Shown here in pieces: positions 41,038 through 50,475 of a stretch of 64,000 nt of DNA. The notes beneath the pieces were generated by a model. The model was not told the DNA's origin. It ran no database searches and worked only from the letters and a program-made list of their open reading frames with translations. This DNA is from Desulfobacteraceae bacterium. Its GTDB lineage: Bacteria > Desulfobacterota > Desulfobacteria > Desulfobacterales > ETH-SRB1. The position numbers and the translations under genes are program-made. The first letter of the stretch is position 1, and each line of letters opens with the position of its first letter. The stretch spans positions 1-64,000 of the forward strand of contig JAUVHU010000003.1 in the NCBI GenBank assembly GCA_030593145.1. The letters run 5' to 3'.

Positions 41038-42031
41038 AGGTTTTATCTAATATCTCAAGTACCCGTAATACTAAATGGTTAACCCCTTTTCCAGTAATAG
41101 CAGAAATCAATTCGATCTTCTTTCCTTTTGCAGCAGACTGGAACACATCTGCCGCTTCTTGGGCGCCTGGAATATCAAGCTTATTTAGTACAACAATCTG
41201 AGTTTTTTTTGCAAGATTCTCGCTGTATCGTGCAAGTTCCATGTTTATAGTATTATAAACATCAAGGGGGTGGTTGGTGTCAATAGATGATATATCAATA
41301 AGATGAATGAGGATTCGGGTTCGTTCTGTGTGTTTTAAAAATCTTATACCCAGACCGGCCCCTTTATGCGCTCCGGATATCAAGCCTGGTATATCAGCGA
41401 CAACAAAGGGCTCTCCCTTGTCTGTTTGAACTACGCCGAGGTTGGGTGTAAGAGTTGTAAAGGGGTAACCGGCTATCTTAGGACGGGCTGAAGAAATTAC
41501 GCTGATAAGAGTGGATTTCCCTGCGTTGGGAAGGCCGATAATACCTACATCCGCGAGAAGTTTAAGTTCTATTTTTAGATTCAGTGTTTCGCCAGGTTCA
41601 CCCGGCTGGGCAAACCGTGGGGTACGGTTTTTTGACGATTTAAAGCGTGTATTTCCCTGGCCGCCTCTGCCGCCTTTTGCTATTATAAAAGTTTCACCAG
41701 GTTTAACAAAATCTTTTATCAGATTACCGGTTTCGGCATTAAAAACCAGGGTACCAATGGGAATTTCTATTCTAAGTTCTTCACCGTTCTTACCAGCTTT
41801 TTTTTTGCCCTGTCCGCCAGTGCCATTTTTAGCTTTCAGAATATTCTTGTATCGAAACTGATACAGGGTACGTCTTCGTGATGCCGCAACAAAAACAACA
41901 TCACCGCCTTTGCCCCCGTCTCCTCCATCCGGGCCTCCGCGGGGTATAAATTTTTCACGCCTGAAACTTACACATCCGCGACCTCCGTCCCCGGACTGAA
42001 CAGTGATAATTGCTTCGTCAATGAATTTCAC
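41030..42031 (-). CDS. obgE: GTPase ObgE/CgtA
   Basis: The 333-aa GTPase has the glycine-rich OBG fold (FIDEAIITVQSGDGGRGCVSF, GGDGGKGGDV) and G motifs GLPNAGKST, DIPGLISGAHKGAGLG and NKLD. It acts in 50S assembly and the stringent response. The start overlaps the rpmA stop by one base. Confidence 0.97.
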   Translation of the reverse strand: MKFIDEAIITVQSGDGGRGCVSFRREKFIPRGGPDGGDGGKGGDVVFVAASRRRTLYQFRYKNILKAKNGTGGQGKKKAGKNGEELRIEIPIGTLVFNAETGNLIKDFVKPGETFIIAKGGRGGQGNTRFKSSKNRTPRFAQPGEPGETLNLKIELKLLADVGIIGLPNAGKSTLISVISSARPKIAGYPFTTLTPNLGVVQTDKGEPFVVADIPGLISGAHKGAGLGIRFLKHTERTRILIHLIDISSIDTNHPLDVYNTINMELARYSENLAKKTQIVVLNKLDIPGAQEAADVFQSAAKGKKIELISAITGKGVNHLVLRVLEILDKTYE

Positions 42032-42282
42032 TATGCATAAACACTTACTTTCTTGCGCGAACGGCCCATTCGTTCATAAGCAACAATTCCGTCAACAGTG
42101 GCAAACAATGTATAATCTCGACCCATTCCAACATTATCTCCTGGATGAATCTTTGTCCCAAGCTGGCGAACCAGTATATTTCCGGCTCTTACCTTTTCTC
42201 CGCCATATCGTTTAACACCACGCCTTTGCCCGTTGCTATCGCGACCATTTTTTGAGCTGCCGCCAGCTTTTTTATGTGCCAT
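42031..42282 (-). CDS. rpmA: 50S ribosomal protein bL27
   Basis: 83 aa. [20 protein letters not shown] is the hallmark N-terminus, without the short cleaved extension of Firmicutes. The C-terminal VDGIVAYER is also conserved. Confidence 0.98.
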   Translation of the reverse strand: MAHKKAGGSSKNGRDSNGQRRGVKRYGGEKVRAGNILVRQLGTKIHPGDNVGMGRDYTLFATVDGIVAYERMGRSRKKVSVYA

Positions 42283-42327
42283 TATTCCACTTCCTTGTAA
42301 TAAAATACATTTAAAAAATTATACCCG

Positions 42328-42382
42328 ATAAACTCGTAAAAAATCATGAAGTTAACTATAGATGGAACTTTTTACGACGCCA
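42328..42382. repeat. Short palindrome of the TCGTAAAAAGT family
   Basis: ATAAACTCGTAAAAAATCATG..GGAACTTTTTACGACGCCATC is a diverged member of the elements at 52237 and 57028. It touches the rplU stop (42385-42383). It could also slow transcription between rplU and rpmA. Confidence 0.5.
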
Positions 42383-42694
42383 TCAGATTTCAATACTGTC
42401 AATTTTAACTCCGGTAAACTGCTGGCGATGCCCCTGTTTCCGGCGGTATCCCTTCCGCTTTTTGTACTTGAAGACAATGATTTTTTTAGCTTTACCCTGC
42501 TCAACGATATGGCCTCGAACAACAATATTATCCAAAACAGGCGTGCCGATACTTACATTTTCACCATCTGAAAACATAAGAACCCTGTCAAAAGAAACAG
42601 AAGCTCCAAGCTCTCCTGAGATTTTTTCTACTCTTAAAATCTCCCCTTCCTGGATTTTATATTGTTTTCCGCCAGAAGCAATTATTGCGTACAT
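42383..42694 (-). CDS. rplU: 50S ribosomal protein bL21
   Basis: 103 aa. MYAIIASGGKQYKIQEGEIL at the start and KRRKGYRRKQGHRQ-type basic C-terminus are diagnostic. First gene of the run rplU-rpmA-obgE-proB-proA-nadD-rsfS-gpmI. Confidence 0.98.
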   Translation of the reverse strand: MYAIIASGGKQYKIQEGEILRVEKISGELGASVSFDRVLMFSDGENVSIGTPVLDNIVVRGHIVEQGKAKKIIVFKYKKRKGYRRKQGHRQQFTGVKIDSIEI

Positions 42695-42787
42695 ATTATT
42701 TAACTCTCCGTTTTTTATACAAATTTGACCTTTTTGAAGGCCTCAAGACAATTATTAAATCTACTATTCTAAAAGAGATTTATGTTA

Positions 42788-42809
42788 ATATATATTTGTT
42801 ATTTGTCAA
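42788..42809 (-). promoter_or_regulatory. Possible rplU operon promoter
   Basis: Minus-strand TTGACA at 42809-42804, followed after about 16 bases by TAACAT, in an AT-rich stretch. The leader to rplU would be about 90 bases and could carry autogenous control, not identified. Confidence 0.4.
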
Positions 42810-42834
42810 GCTAAATTTGTATATCCATTTTAAT

Positions 42835-42861
42835 TTGACATAAAAGCACAAATCATATTTT
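42835..42861 (+). promoter_or_regulatory. Possible fdhD promoter
   Basis: TTGACA at 42835 and TATTTT at 42856, a short 15-base spacer. It is back to back with the rplU promoter. Confidence 0.35.
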
Positions 42862-42921
42862 ATTGTGATGGTAACATAATCACTCAACCACTCGACCAAA
42901 CAAAGGAAAAAGGAGCTCTAA

Positions 42922-43731
42922 TTGAATACCTTTTCAAACCATCAGATAATATTTACAGATGATAAAACCAGTATATCTTTACGCCACAAACTTGTTGGCG
43001 AAAAACCTCTGTCAATATACGTTCAAGAAAAACTGTATTCAATTACAATGCGCACCCCAGGTGATGAATTGCCACATGTAGCCGGTTTCTGTCTTGGTGA
43101 AGGAATCATTGAAAAACCTGATGATTTTACTTCACTGTCATTTTGTAATGGAAGCAATACCAATGGGGTAATCATTACCCTGACCGAATCAAGAATAAAT
43201 AAAATATCTCATCTCCTTGACAAACAAAAAGATAACTATAAATCGGACGGCTGCCTTTCCCGCAGTGATATGGTAAACAATCTTTATCAAAGCATTCAGC
43301 CTCTTAAGGCTAAAGCCGGAATAGACATTAAAAAGGCGATTGATTGTCTTAAAAGACTTTCAGACCATCAACCATTACGCCATCATACACATGCATCTCA
43401 TGCCGCAGCACTGTATAGTTCGAATTACAGCTTATTGTCTGTAGCTGAAGATGTTGGCCGGCATAATGCGCTTGATAAAACAATAGGGAAATTATTTCTT
43501 GATCACACTCTTAACAAAGCTTCCTTTTTAATACTTTCTTCCCGTATCAGTTATGAACTTGTCCAGAAAGCTGCAAGAGCTCATATTCCGGTCATTCTTG
43601 CAATATCACGCCCTACATCCCTGGCAGTTGAACTTGCATCGCAACTGAATATGACACTGGCATGTCTTGCGAAAAATTCAGGATTATACATTTTCTGCGG
43701 CGCAGAACGAGTAAAAAATCGCTCAATTTAG
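42922..43731 (+). CDS. fdhD: Formate dehydrogenase accessory sulfurtransferase FdhD
   Basis: FdhD passes sulfur from IscS to the molybdenum/tungsten cofactor of formate dehydrogenase. The start is TTG at 42922, with AAGGAG 8 bases upstream; the frame gives 269 aa. Family motifs are MRTPGDELPHVAGFCLGEGII, the HASHAAALY region and EDVGRHNALDKTIG, then SSRISYELVQKAARAHIPV. Where E. coli has the CxxC sulfur-carrying motif, this protein shows only one Cys (SDGCLSRSD). The closest other gene is the dsr operon, converging from the right. Confidence 0.9.
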   Translation: MNTFSNHQIIFTDDKTSISLRHKLVGEKPLSIYVQEKLYSITMRTPGDELPHVAGFCLGEGIIEKPDDFTSLSFCNGSNTNGVIITLTESRINKISHLLDKQKDNYKSDGCLSRSDMVNNLYQSIQPLKAKAGIDIKKAIDCLKRLSDHQPLRHHTHASHAAALYSSNYSLLSVAEDVGRHNALDKTIGKLFLDHTLNKASFLILSSRISYELVQKAARAHIPVILAISRPTSLAVELASQLNMTLACLAKNSGLYIFCGAERVKNRSI

Positions 43732-43745
43732 GTTAAAATAAAAGA

Positions 43746-43884
43746 GTAACTATCAGCCACAGATCTACGCTGATTATCACTTAAATCAGTTTAACCTTGA
43801 ACTTTGAACCTCTGAACCGTGAACAGTTACTTGTATCTAAACCTATCTGCGTTCATTTGTGTAAATCTGTGGCTGAATAGTTAC
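43746..43884. mobile_element. MITE-B, full copy
   Basis: The ends GTAACTATCAGCCACAGAT and ATCTGTGGCTGAATAGTTAC are inverted repeats with one base gap. Inside is a 7-base-phased run, AACCTTGAACTTTGAACCTCTGAACC. Partial copies lie at 21747, 26960 and 50655. Confidence 0.8.
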
Positions 43885-43891
43885 AAATAAA

Positions 43892-43932
43892 AAAGGGTTC
43901 AGACTGTCACAGCCTGAACCCTTTAAATTTTT
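43892..43932 (-). terminator. Terminator of the dsr operon
   Basis: On the minus strand AAAGGGTTCAG-GCTGTGACAGT-CTGAACCCTTT forms an 11-pair stem followed by a T-rich tail, TTTTATTT. A shorter T-run on the other side means it may also stop fdhD transcripts. Confidence 0.8.
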
Positions 43933-43951
43933 ATAAACTGTTATATGTTGT

Positions 43952-45112
43952 TTACACGCCGGAAACTTCTTCCTTAACAGTAACGGCAATCTTGAAAAGT
44001 ATAGTTAATACAAGAAATCCTGTTGCCCAGACTCCAAGAGTAATTATTATTTCAGGAAGCGTAGGCGCATATTCGACTACATGATGAAGCGGATTCGGCA
44101 CAAACCCGCCTGAGATCATTCCCATGCCTTTATCAATCCATGTTCCAATAAACAGTATTACGCATGTAAAAGCCAGAACCTTTTCGTTTTTACGGGTAAC
44201 AGGATTAACAAGAAGAATAATTGATGTCACCATAAATAACATTGATGTCCACATCCATGGAACCAATGCGTTATGTCCGTGAAGTCCGAAAAAGAGGTAT
44301 TTAATGTGATCCATATGACTCGGTATCCTGCTGTAAAATACTACAAAAACTTCACAGAGGAAGAAGAATACATTAATTATTATCGCATATGTAACAATTT
44401 TTGCCAGGGATTGAATCTGTTCCCTGCCTGGATCAAAATTTGTCACCCTCCTGATGATAAGGCACAAAAGAATTAATAATGCCGGACCCGCAGCAAAGGC
44501 TGAAGCAAGAAATCTTGGAGCAAGAATAGCAGTTAACCAGAATCCCCTTCCTGGCAAACCACAGTATAAAAATGCCGTTACAGTATGGATTGCAGGCGCC
44601 CATATAATCGAAAAGATTGCCAGTACCTTTATCCAGCCCGGATAACCTATATTATTTCGTTCCGCCTCAATCACATTCCAGCCCACAACGACATTCAGCA
44701 AAAGATACACGTTTAAAACTATCATATCCCAGAAAAGAACGGAACCGGGCGTTGGATACAATATAACATTAAGAGCGCGCATCGGCTGCCCAAGATCCAC
44801 GATAATAAATAACAGACACATTACTACAGCCGCTATAGCCAGAAACTCACCCAGAATGGTAATTCTGCCGAAAGCTTTATAGTCATGAAGGTAATATGGA
44901 AGAACCACCATAACACCTCCTGCCGCAACACCAACAAGGAATGTAAATTGGGCAATATAAAAACCCCATGAAACATCCCTGCTCATACCTGTAATTCCAA
45001 GGCCAAAGTCGAGCTGCCACAGATAGACAATAAAAGCAATGCCGATAATTGTCAGCAAGGACAAAATCCAACCCCAGTATGTCTTACCGCCTTTAATAGC
45101 TAATTCAAGCAT
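43952..45112 (-). CDS. dsrP: DsrP, membrane subunit (NrfD family) of DsrMKJOP
   Basis: This 386-aa protein has about ten hydrophobic segments. The first follows KTYWGWILSLLTIIGIAFIVYLW. The NrfD/PsrC family is quinone-linked. It should exchange electrons with the menaquinone pool and pass them, with DsrO and DsrJ, toward the DsrMK side. It begins 7 bases after the dsrO stop. It is the last gene, followed by a strong terminator. Confidence 0.95.
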   Translation of the reverse strand: MLELAIKGGKTYWGWILSLLTIIGIAFIVYLWQLDFGLGITGMSRDVSWGFYIAQFTFLVGVAAGGVMVVLPYYLHDYKAFGRITILGEFLAIAAVVMCLLFIIVDLGQPMRALNVILYPTPGSVLFWDMIVLNVYLLLNVVVGWNVIEAERNNIGYPGWIKVLAIFSIIWAPAIHTVTAFLYCGLPGRGFWLTAILAPRFLASAFAAGPALLILLCLIIRRVTNFDPGREQIQSLAKIVTYAIIINVFFFLCEVFVVFYSRIPSHMDHIKYLFFGLHGHNALVPWMWTSMLFMVTSIILLVNPVTRKNEKVLAFTCVILFIGTWIDKGMGMISGGFVPNPLHHVVEYAPTLPEIIITLGVWATGFLVLTILFKIAVTVKEEVSGV

Positions 45113-45119
45113 AATAACC

Positions 45120-45896
45120 TCATACTATGTAGTAGATGGCCGGCCCAGCGCCAAGGTACGGTTTGCGACGAATTGTATAATTATTTTTCAATAAGTCTCT
45201 TACGTTAGAATCAGGATCGTGAAGATCCCCAACAACGATTGCTCCGTTTGATGCTTCCACGCAGGCAGGCATTTTTCCAACTGCCAGCCTTTCAGCACAG
45301 AAATTGCACTTTTCTACAACCCCTTTCATCCTTGTTGGAAATTCTTTGTTCTCCTCCTCGACAAATGGACGTGGATCTCTAAAATTGAAACTTCTCGATC
45401 CATAGGGGCATGCAGCCATGCAGAACCTGCACCCTATGCAGCGATGAAAGTCCATTAGAACAATTCCGTCCTCCCGCTTAAAAGTTGCCCTGGTCGGACA
45501 TGCTCTTACACACGCGGGTTTTTCGCAATGATTGCAAAGCACCAGAAACGGCAAATGTTTTACCCTGTCATCAAGAAACTCATGTTCCTGGTATGTAAAA
45601 ACATGTTTAAAGTCGTCAATCCAAATCCAGTCGATCTTATGTCTTTTCTCTTTAAGTTTTGGGACATTGTGGATTTTGTGACAGGCTGCAACAATCGGTT
45701 CGAAATCCTCTTCCGACTCAAACTTTCTGGTGTCTATGACCATGGCCCATCTTTTTGCTGTCAGCGCCTCCTGATTTGGGAATATTTCAGGTCCGTGTTC
45801 ATCAGACGAAGCAAATGCGTTTAGAACAGGTTTTGCTCCTAAACCAAGGGCTGAAATACCAGCTAATTTCAAGAAGCTTCTTCTGCTGTTTTTCAT
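45120..45896 (-). CDS. dsrO: DsrO, periplasmic iron-sulfur subunit of DsrMKJOP
   Basis: The start is the ATG at 45896 (MKNSRRSFLKLAG), giving 258 aa; the extended track ORF adds 24 residues from dsrJ. SRRSFLK is a twin-arginine signal, so the protein is exported folded. Ferredoxin-type Cys runs CNHCEKPACVRACP, CIGCRFCMAACPYG and a CNFCAERL site bind [4Fe-4S] clusters. Its ATG overlaps the dsrJ TGA. Confidence 0.96.
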   Translation of the reverse strand: MKNSRRSFLKLAGISALGLGAKPVLNAFASSDEHGPEIFPNQEALTAKRWAMVIDTRKFESEEDFEPIVAACHKIHNVPKLKEKRHKIDWIWIDDFKHVFTYQEHEFLDDRVKHLPFLVLCNHCEKPACVRACPTRATFKREDGIVLMDFHRCIGCRFCMAACPYGSRSFNFRDPRPFVEEENKEFPTRMKGVVEKCNFCAERLAVGKMPACVEASNGAIVVGDLHDPDSNVRDLLKNNYTIRRKPYLGAGPAIYYIV

Positions 45897-46294
45897 CACT
45901 TCTTCTCCTTCGGTGGCTCTATGTGGCAATCCCAGCAATAAGGTCTTACCGATGCATAATCGTGGCATTTATCACAAAAATCAGCCTTGTTAGAATGGCA
46001 TCCCATACATGAATCATCTCCAGTGGAAAGACTCATATTAAACTTCTTGCCTTTTTCATTTATATAAACTCTGTCGGCTTCTCTAACAACAGAATCTCTC
46101 CAGATATCGAGTATCTGCATGTGCTCAACCTTCATATACTCTTTCGGCTCAACACATTCTTTTGCAGCCTTTGCCTTGTCTGTCAGTTTTGGCTCAGGCA
46201 CAGGAGATGCTTTTCCCATGTTATACCAAAAAGGAAATGTAATAATCACAATAAAGATGATTAAACCGGTGATTATCTTGTTTTTATCGTTCAT
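45896..46294 (-). CDS. dsrJ: DsrJ, triheme cytochrome c of DsrMKJOP
   Basis: The 132-aa protein has an uncleaved N-terminal anchor (GLIIFIVIITFPFWYN) and three heme sites, CMGCH, CDKCH and CWDCH, close together near the C-terminus. DsrJ is known to have hemes with unusual ligation. It faces the periplasm. Confidence 0.96.
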   Translation of the reverse strand: MNDKNKIITGLIIFIVIITFPFWYNMGKASPVPEPKLTDKAKAAKECVEPKEYMKVEHMQILDIWRDSVVREADRVYINEKGKKFNMSLSTGDDSCMGCHSNKADFCDKCHDYASVRPYCWDCHIEPPKEKK

Positions 46295-46329
46295 CAGTAT
46301 TACCCTCCATTACTGAAAGCGGTACCGTA

Positions 46330-47991
46330 CTACCGGCCTGAAAAAGCAGGGCGAACATAATATTCATCAGGATCGCTCTCTTTATCCGGTATGTCTTCTC
46401 CACGCAGGTTAACGGTTTTTTCCTTTTCTCCGGGTATGATCAGGGCATTGGTCACCAGTTCGTGAATACCTGTAACATCCACTTCGGGAACCCAGTACCC
46501 CATTAGCGGAGGAAGCACAGCCCTGTCAATTGCACATATACAGGCAAGCATGTTTACACCGTGTTTTTCATTAACATATTTTACTGCATTCGCTCTCGGC
46601 AGGCCTCCGGCCAGCCGCAATTCCATATCTTCGCTTGCATTCAGTCCCGATCCGCTGCCACAACAAAATGTCTGCTCCTTTATGCAGTTTCTTGGCATAT
46701 CATAATAATTGTTGCATACATTTTTTATTACATACCTTGGTTCTTCGAAAAATCCCATTCCTCTCGCAGGATTGCAGGAATCGTGAAATGTAACCTTTAA
46801 ATTGTCGTTACGGCTCGGATCAAGATCGAGCTTGCCGTGCTTGATAAGATCAGCAGTAAACTCAACAATATGAACCATCTTAGTGGATTTGGCATTCTCG
46901 AACTTGGTGCCTGTTATAGGATTAACCGGTTCTTCGAGAAAATCAGCGGGGCCGTTCATTGTGCCCATGTACTGATTTATAACCCGCCACATATGACCGC
47001 ATTCTCCTCCAAGAATCCATTTCACCCCCAGCCTTTTAGCTTCAGCATACATTTTTGAGTTAAGCCGTTTCATCACCTCGTTTGAAGTAAAGAGGCCAAA
47101 ATTTCCGCCCTCTGATGCGTAAGTGCTCCATGTAACTTCAAGCCCATATTTTTCCTTTAAATAGTGGAAAAGTATCATATAACCCATACAGGTATATGTG
47201 CCTGGATCGCCAAACACATCGCCGGACGGGGTGACAAACAAAATGTCGGCGCCTTTCTTGTTAAATGTGGGGTTTACCCTGACGCCTGTACACTCCTCAA
47301 TATCGTCAACAAAAAATTCCAGCATACCCACAAATGCATGAGGCTGGATTCCCATATGATTTCCTGTCATGTAACAGTTGGAAACAGGGGTTGCTATCCA
47401 GTCAATATTAAGGCCAAGAAGATTAAGCAGCTCCCTGCCGATAATGGTAATTTCTGCGGTATCAATACCATATGGGCAAAAGACCGAGCAACGCCGGCAT
47501 TCACTACACTGAAAGAAATAGTACCACCACTCTTTCAAAACATCGAGAGTAAGTGGTCTTGCGCCTCCAAGCTTTCCGAATATCTTTCCGAATGTTGTAA
47601 AATCATTTTTATATACGGATCTTATAAGTTCAGCCCTGAGAACCGGCATGTTCTTTGGATCGCCTGTCCCAATAAAAAAATGGCATTTATCTGCACATGC
47701 ACCGCACCGCACACAGATATCCATGAAAATTTTGAAGGTTCTAAACCGGTCCAGTCGATCCCTCATTCCCTCATAAATTATCTCTTTCCAGTTTTCAGGT
47801 AGTTTCCAGTCGTCATGTTTAGGATTCCATTCCCTCGAATAGGGAAGATCAAGTGTTTTAACGCTTTGGGGTTTAGCGGCAAAACAAAACATCCCGTCTT
47901 TAATTACCGTGGGGGTATCCATCCATCCGGTTTTGGATGGATTCAAATCTATTTTTGAAAAATCTTCATCTGATTTTAGACGTTCTGACAT
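46330..47991 (-). CDS. dsrK: DsrK, iron-sulfur subunit of DsrMKJOP
   Basis: DsrK is a HdrD-like cytoplasmic protein that reduces the DsrC trisulfide in sulfite reduction. The 553 aa include two [4Fe-4S] sites (CVRCGACADKCHFFIG, CSECRRCSVFCPYG) and CCG-type Cys motifs CHDSCNPARG and FCCGSGSGLNA, which hold the catalytic cluster. Its start overlaps the dsrM stop by one base. Length is normal. Confidence 0.97.
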   Translation of the reverse strand: MSERLKSDEDFSKIDLNPSKTGWMDTPTVIKDGMFCFAAKPQSVKTLDLPYSREWNPKHDDWKLPENWKEIIYEGMRDRLDRFRTFKIFMDICVRCGACADKCHFFIGTGDPKNMPVLRAELIRSVYKNDFTTFGKIFGKLGGARPLTLDVLKEWWYYFFQCSECRRCSVFCPYGIDTAEITIIGRELLNLLGLNIDWIATPVSNCYMTGNHMGIQPHAFVGMLEFFVDDIEECTGVRVNPTFNKKGADILFVTPSGDVFGDPGTYTCMGYMILFHYLKEKYGLEVTWSTYASEGGNFGLFTSNEVMKRLNSKMYAEAKRLGVKWILGGECGHMWRVINQYMGTMNGPADFLEEPVNPITGTKFENAKSTKMVHIVEFTADLIKHGKLDLDPSRNDNLKVTFHDSCNPARGMGFFEEPRYVIKNVCNNYYDMPRNCIKEQTFCCGSGSGLNASEDMELRLAGGLPRANAVKYVNEKHGVNMLACICAIDRAVLPPLMGYWVPEVDVTGIHELVTNALIIPGEKEKTVNLRGEDIPDKESDPDEYYVRPAFSGR

Positions 47992-48992
47992 TAGCTCTCC
48001 TTTTCCACTGGAAGTCCAGCTTCTATCATTTTTTCCCTGAAATCATCTTCATACTCTTGGTATGTATGAAGCTTGACAGATGGATTCCACGGGTTGATAT
48101 GTCTTTCAGCACGGTTATTGTTCGGAAGATTTCTGGTGGGACTCAAAAATACGCCTCCCATATGCATAAGCTTGCTGAAAGGGAAATATACAAAAAGAAC
48201 ACTTACAAGAAACAGATGGACATAAAAAAGTCCTCCTAAGCCATCCGGAATAGTTGGATGAAGTGTTACCAGACCCATTGCAAACTCTTTAATACCCACA
48301 ATATCCACCTTGGTGAAATAGCGCATGAAAATGCCGGTAATAGCTATGCTGATAATGAGAAAAAGCGGGAAAAAATCGGAAGCAAGGGAAATATATCTCA
48401 CCTGTGGAATATAAATTCTTCTTAGAAACAAAAAGATTACAGCAGCAAGAAGAACTACACCGGACAGGAAAAGCCCAGGCAACCCAAGCTGGAAGAAACT
48501 ATCGACTTTTTCCAGCAACTGTAAACATACAGGCACAGGCTCAAGAAAAAATCGTAGATGCCTTATCAGCACGGTAAGAAAAGAATAGTGAAATGCCAAT
48601 GCGGCAAGCCATAACCACTTTTCCCATACATAGGTAATTTTAGCTCCTTCATTCAATCTGCAGCTGGTATTCCTGAATAATGAGCGGAAAAAAAGTATTT
48701 CAAAAATCATCCGCACAATTACGCCGCCGGCAGTAGACGGGTTGTCTATCTTATTTTCTTTGATCCAGGGAAGCGATTTTTGTTGTCCGCATGTAGAGGG
48801 AATGCGAAATGGAACCGGTGAACGCACCCAATCCATTACACGATATACAAACCCCGCTATAAAGATGAATACAGCTATATAAGGTATAATGACGCCAAAA
48901 AGAACCTGAAGACCTGCCCCCTCAACACCTACATAAGCAAGTAGAATAAGAACAACAACTGCCAGGAGGGAAAACATGTAATTTACATTCAT
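47991..48992 (-). CDS. dsrM: DsrM, cytochrome b subunit of DsrMKJOP
   Basis: This 333-aa membrane protein has about six helices and is NarI-like. It carries His residues for two b hemes, for example FHYSFLTVLIRHLRFF. It is expected to transfer electrons from menaquinol to DsrK. First gene of the operon; RsbRD lies 114 bases upstream on the same strand. Confidence 0.95.
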   Translation of the reverse strand: MNVNYMFSLLAVVVLILLAYVGVEGAGLQVLFGVIIPYIAVFIFIAGFVYRVMDWVRSPVPFRIPSTCGQQKSLPWIKENKIDNPSTAGGVIVRMIFEILFFRSLFRNTSCRLNEGAKITYVWEKWLWLAALAFHYSFLTVLIRHLRFFLEPVPVCLQLLEKVDSFFQLGLPGLFLSGVVLLAAVIFLFLRRIYIPQVRYISLASDFFPLFLIISIAITGIFMRYFTKVDIVGIKEFAMGLVTLHPTIPDGLGGLFYVHLFLVSVLFVYFPFSKLMHMGGVFLSPTRNLPNNNRAERHINPWNPSVKLHTYQEYEDDFREKMIEAGLPVEKES

Positions 48993-49106
48993 TAACGTTA
49001 CCTCGCTTTAAAGCTTTACTACAAGTCCAAAAATAATTACGAGATCTTTGCAAACAAGTACCAAATTGGTCTTTAAAAATTTAACAATCCTGCCTGCTGT
49101 ATTGAT

Positions 49107-49637
49107 TTATAAACCCTGTGTATCATCCATGGTCTCGGTTACCAAACCGGCCCTTTTAAATGCACCGAATGCTCTGTTTAAACGATCATTCGCCTTTATT
49201 GTGTAAACTTGTTCTCTGCATTTCACAAAAATATCAAAGGCAATTAAACCAACCTCATCGATCTTTAGTTCAAACACCAACAAATCGTTAGATATTTCAA
49301 TATCTTTTAGTTCTTTTCTTAAATTTTCTCTAATTGCTTTTTTCAAGAAAAAGATAAATGAAGTGGCTTGCGATGGAGATAAAATAGACTGAACAGCCCT
49401 GATCCTGATTATTGGATCAATATAGGCTGCTATAGCCTCATGATCCATTCTGTTAAGAATCTCGTCAAAAAGAGGTTTTAAAGCCTGTGAAATGGTGGCC
49501 CCAACAGGATTAGCAAAAGGATCTTTCTGTTTCTTTAGAAATTGAGACGTATCTAAAGGATAGGTTTCAACCACCAGGTCAAACCAACATTTGATAATTG
49601 CAGATTTTCTTTTTTCTAATAGATCTTTCAGATTCAT
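49107..49637 (-). CDS. RsbRD-N domain protein next to dsrMKJOP
   Basis: The start is placed at the ATG at 49637 (MNLKDLLEKRKSAIIKCWFD), giving 176 aa; the track start is a TTG 9 codons earlier. The N-terminal half matches the RsbRD-N domain (helical sensor of RsbR-type stress proteins). No STAS domain follows. A similar gene sits upstream of dsrM in several sulfate reducers. Regulation of the dsr genes is a fair guess from position only. Confidence 0.75.
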   Translation of the reverse strand: MNLKDLLEKRKSAIIKCWFDLVVETYPLDTSQFLKKQKDPFANPVGATISQALKPLFDEILNRMDHEAIAAYIDPIIRIRAVQSILSPSQATSFIFFLKKAIRENLRKELKDIEISNDLLVFELKIDEVGLIAFDIFVKCREQVYTIKANDRLNRAFGAFKRAGLVTETMDDTQGL

Positions 49638-49780
49638 GCTTAGGATTGTTCCAAAATTTCTCAATGATAATATTAAACAAACCAGCTAATAATTTTAAAG
49701 ATCACGCCACATGCTTTAAGTTTGGCCTTATAAACAACTTCTAAAATTTTGTCAAGAATAAAAGATAAAAATTGCGGAAG

Positions 49781-50446
49781 CTATAAAAAGCTTTTTTTGA
49801 TTTTTTCCCCATATTTCAGTAAGAATTTTTTATAAAGAATATCAACAGATTTAATCAATTGTTCAACTGAACCATTATTTTGCAATACAAAGTCGGCACG
49901 TCCGGCCTTCTCCTCATCAGGCATTTGAATATTTAACAGGTTCTGCGCATCACTATGAGATATATAATCGCGATCCATCAATCTTTTAATGCGTAATTCC
50001 CGTTTAGCAATTACAACTATGATCTCATCAAACAAGCTTTCCATATCAAATTCGAAAAGTAGAGGCACCTCTACCACGACAACAAAATTACCATCCTTTT
50101 CCGCTACCGTAATCTGCGATTTCATAAGCTTAATTATTTCAGGATGCGTAAACTGCTCCAAAGCTTTCCTGAGAGTGTCATCATGTATAATCATGCGGCG
50201 GATCATCCGACGATTTAACGTCGCGTCATCGTTTAAAACCTTCTTCCCAAAAAAATTAATTATTTTTTTATATGCGGTTGAATCAGGAAAAACCGCTTCC
50301 CTTGCAAGAATATCGGAATTAATAACCCTTAAACCTAATGCTTGAAAGCGGTTGCAAACAATTGTTTTACCGGAACCAGCGCTCCCGGTTACAGCTACTT
50401 TCTTGATTTTTGACAGTGCCTGTTTTTGCTTGTCTTTAAAATCCAT
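49781..50446 (-). CDS. coaE: Dephospho-CoA kinase
   Basis: The 221-aa enzyme makes CoA in the last step of its synthesis. The P-loop is TGSAGSGKT and later motifs are INSDILAREAV and VVEVPLLFE. It is divergent from the CCA-type gene. Confidence 0.93.
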   Translation of the reverse strand: MDFKDKQKQALSKIKKVAVTGSAGSGKTIVCNRFQALGLRVINSDILAREAVFPDSTAYKKIINFFGKKVLNDDATLNRRMIRRMIIHDDTLRKALEQFTHPEIIKLMKSQITVAEKDGNFVVVVEVPLLFEFDMESLFDEIIVVIAKRELRIKRLMDRDYISHSDAQNLLNIQMPDEEKAGRADFVLQNNGSVEQLIKSVDILYKKFLLKYGEKIKKSFL

Positions 50447-50475
50447 ATGAAAAAATCTATATTTATGTTATGTTT

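Noticed and set aside
47164-47802. 212-aa plus-strand ORF
   Set aside because: It lies fully antisense to dsrK, whose iron-sulfur motifs are intact. The translation has no domain pattern and no ribosome-binding site.
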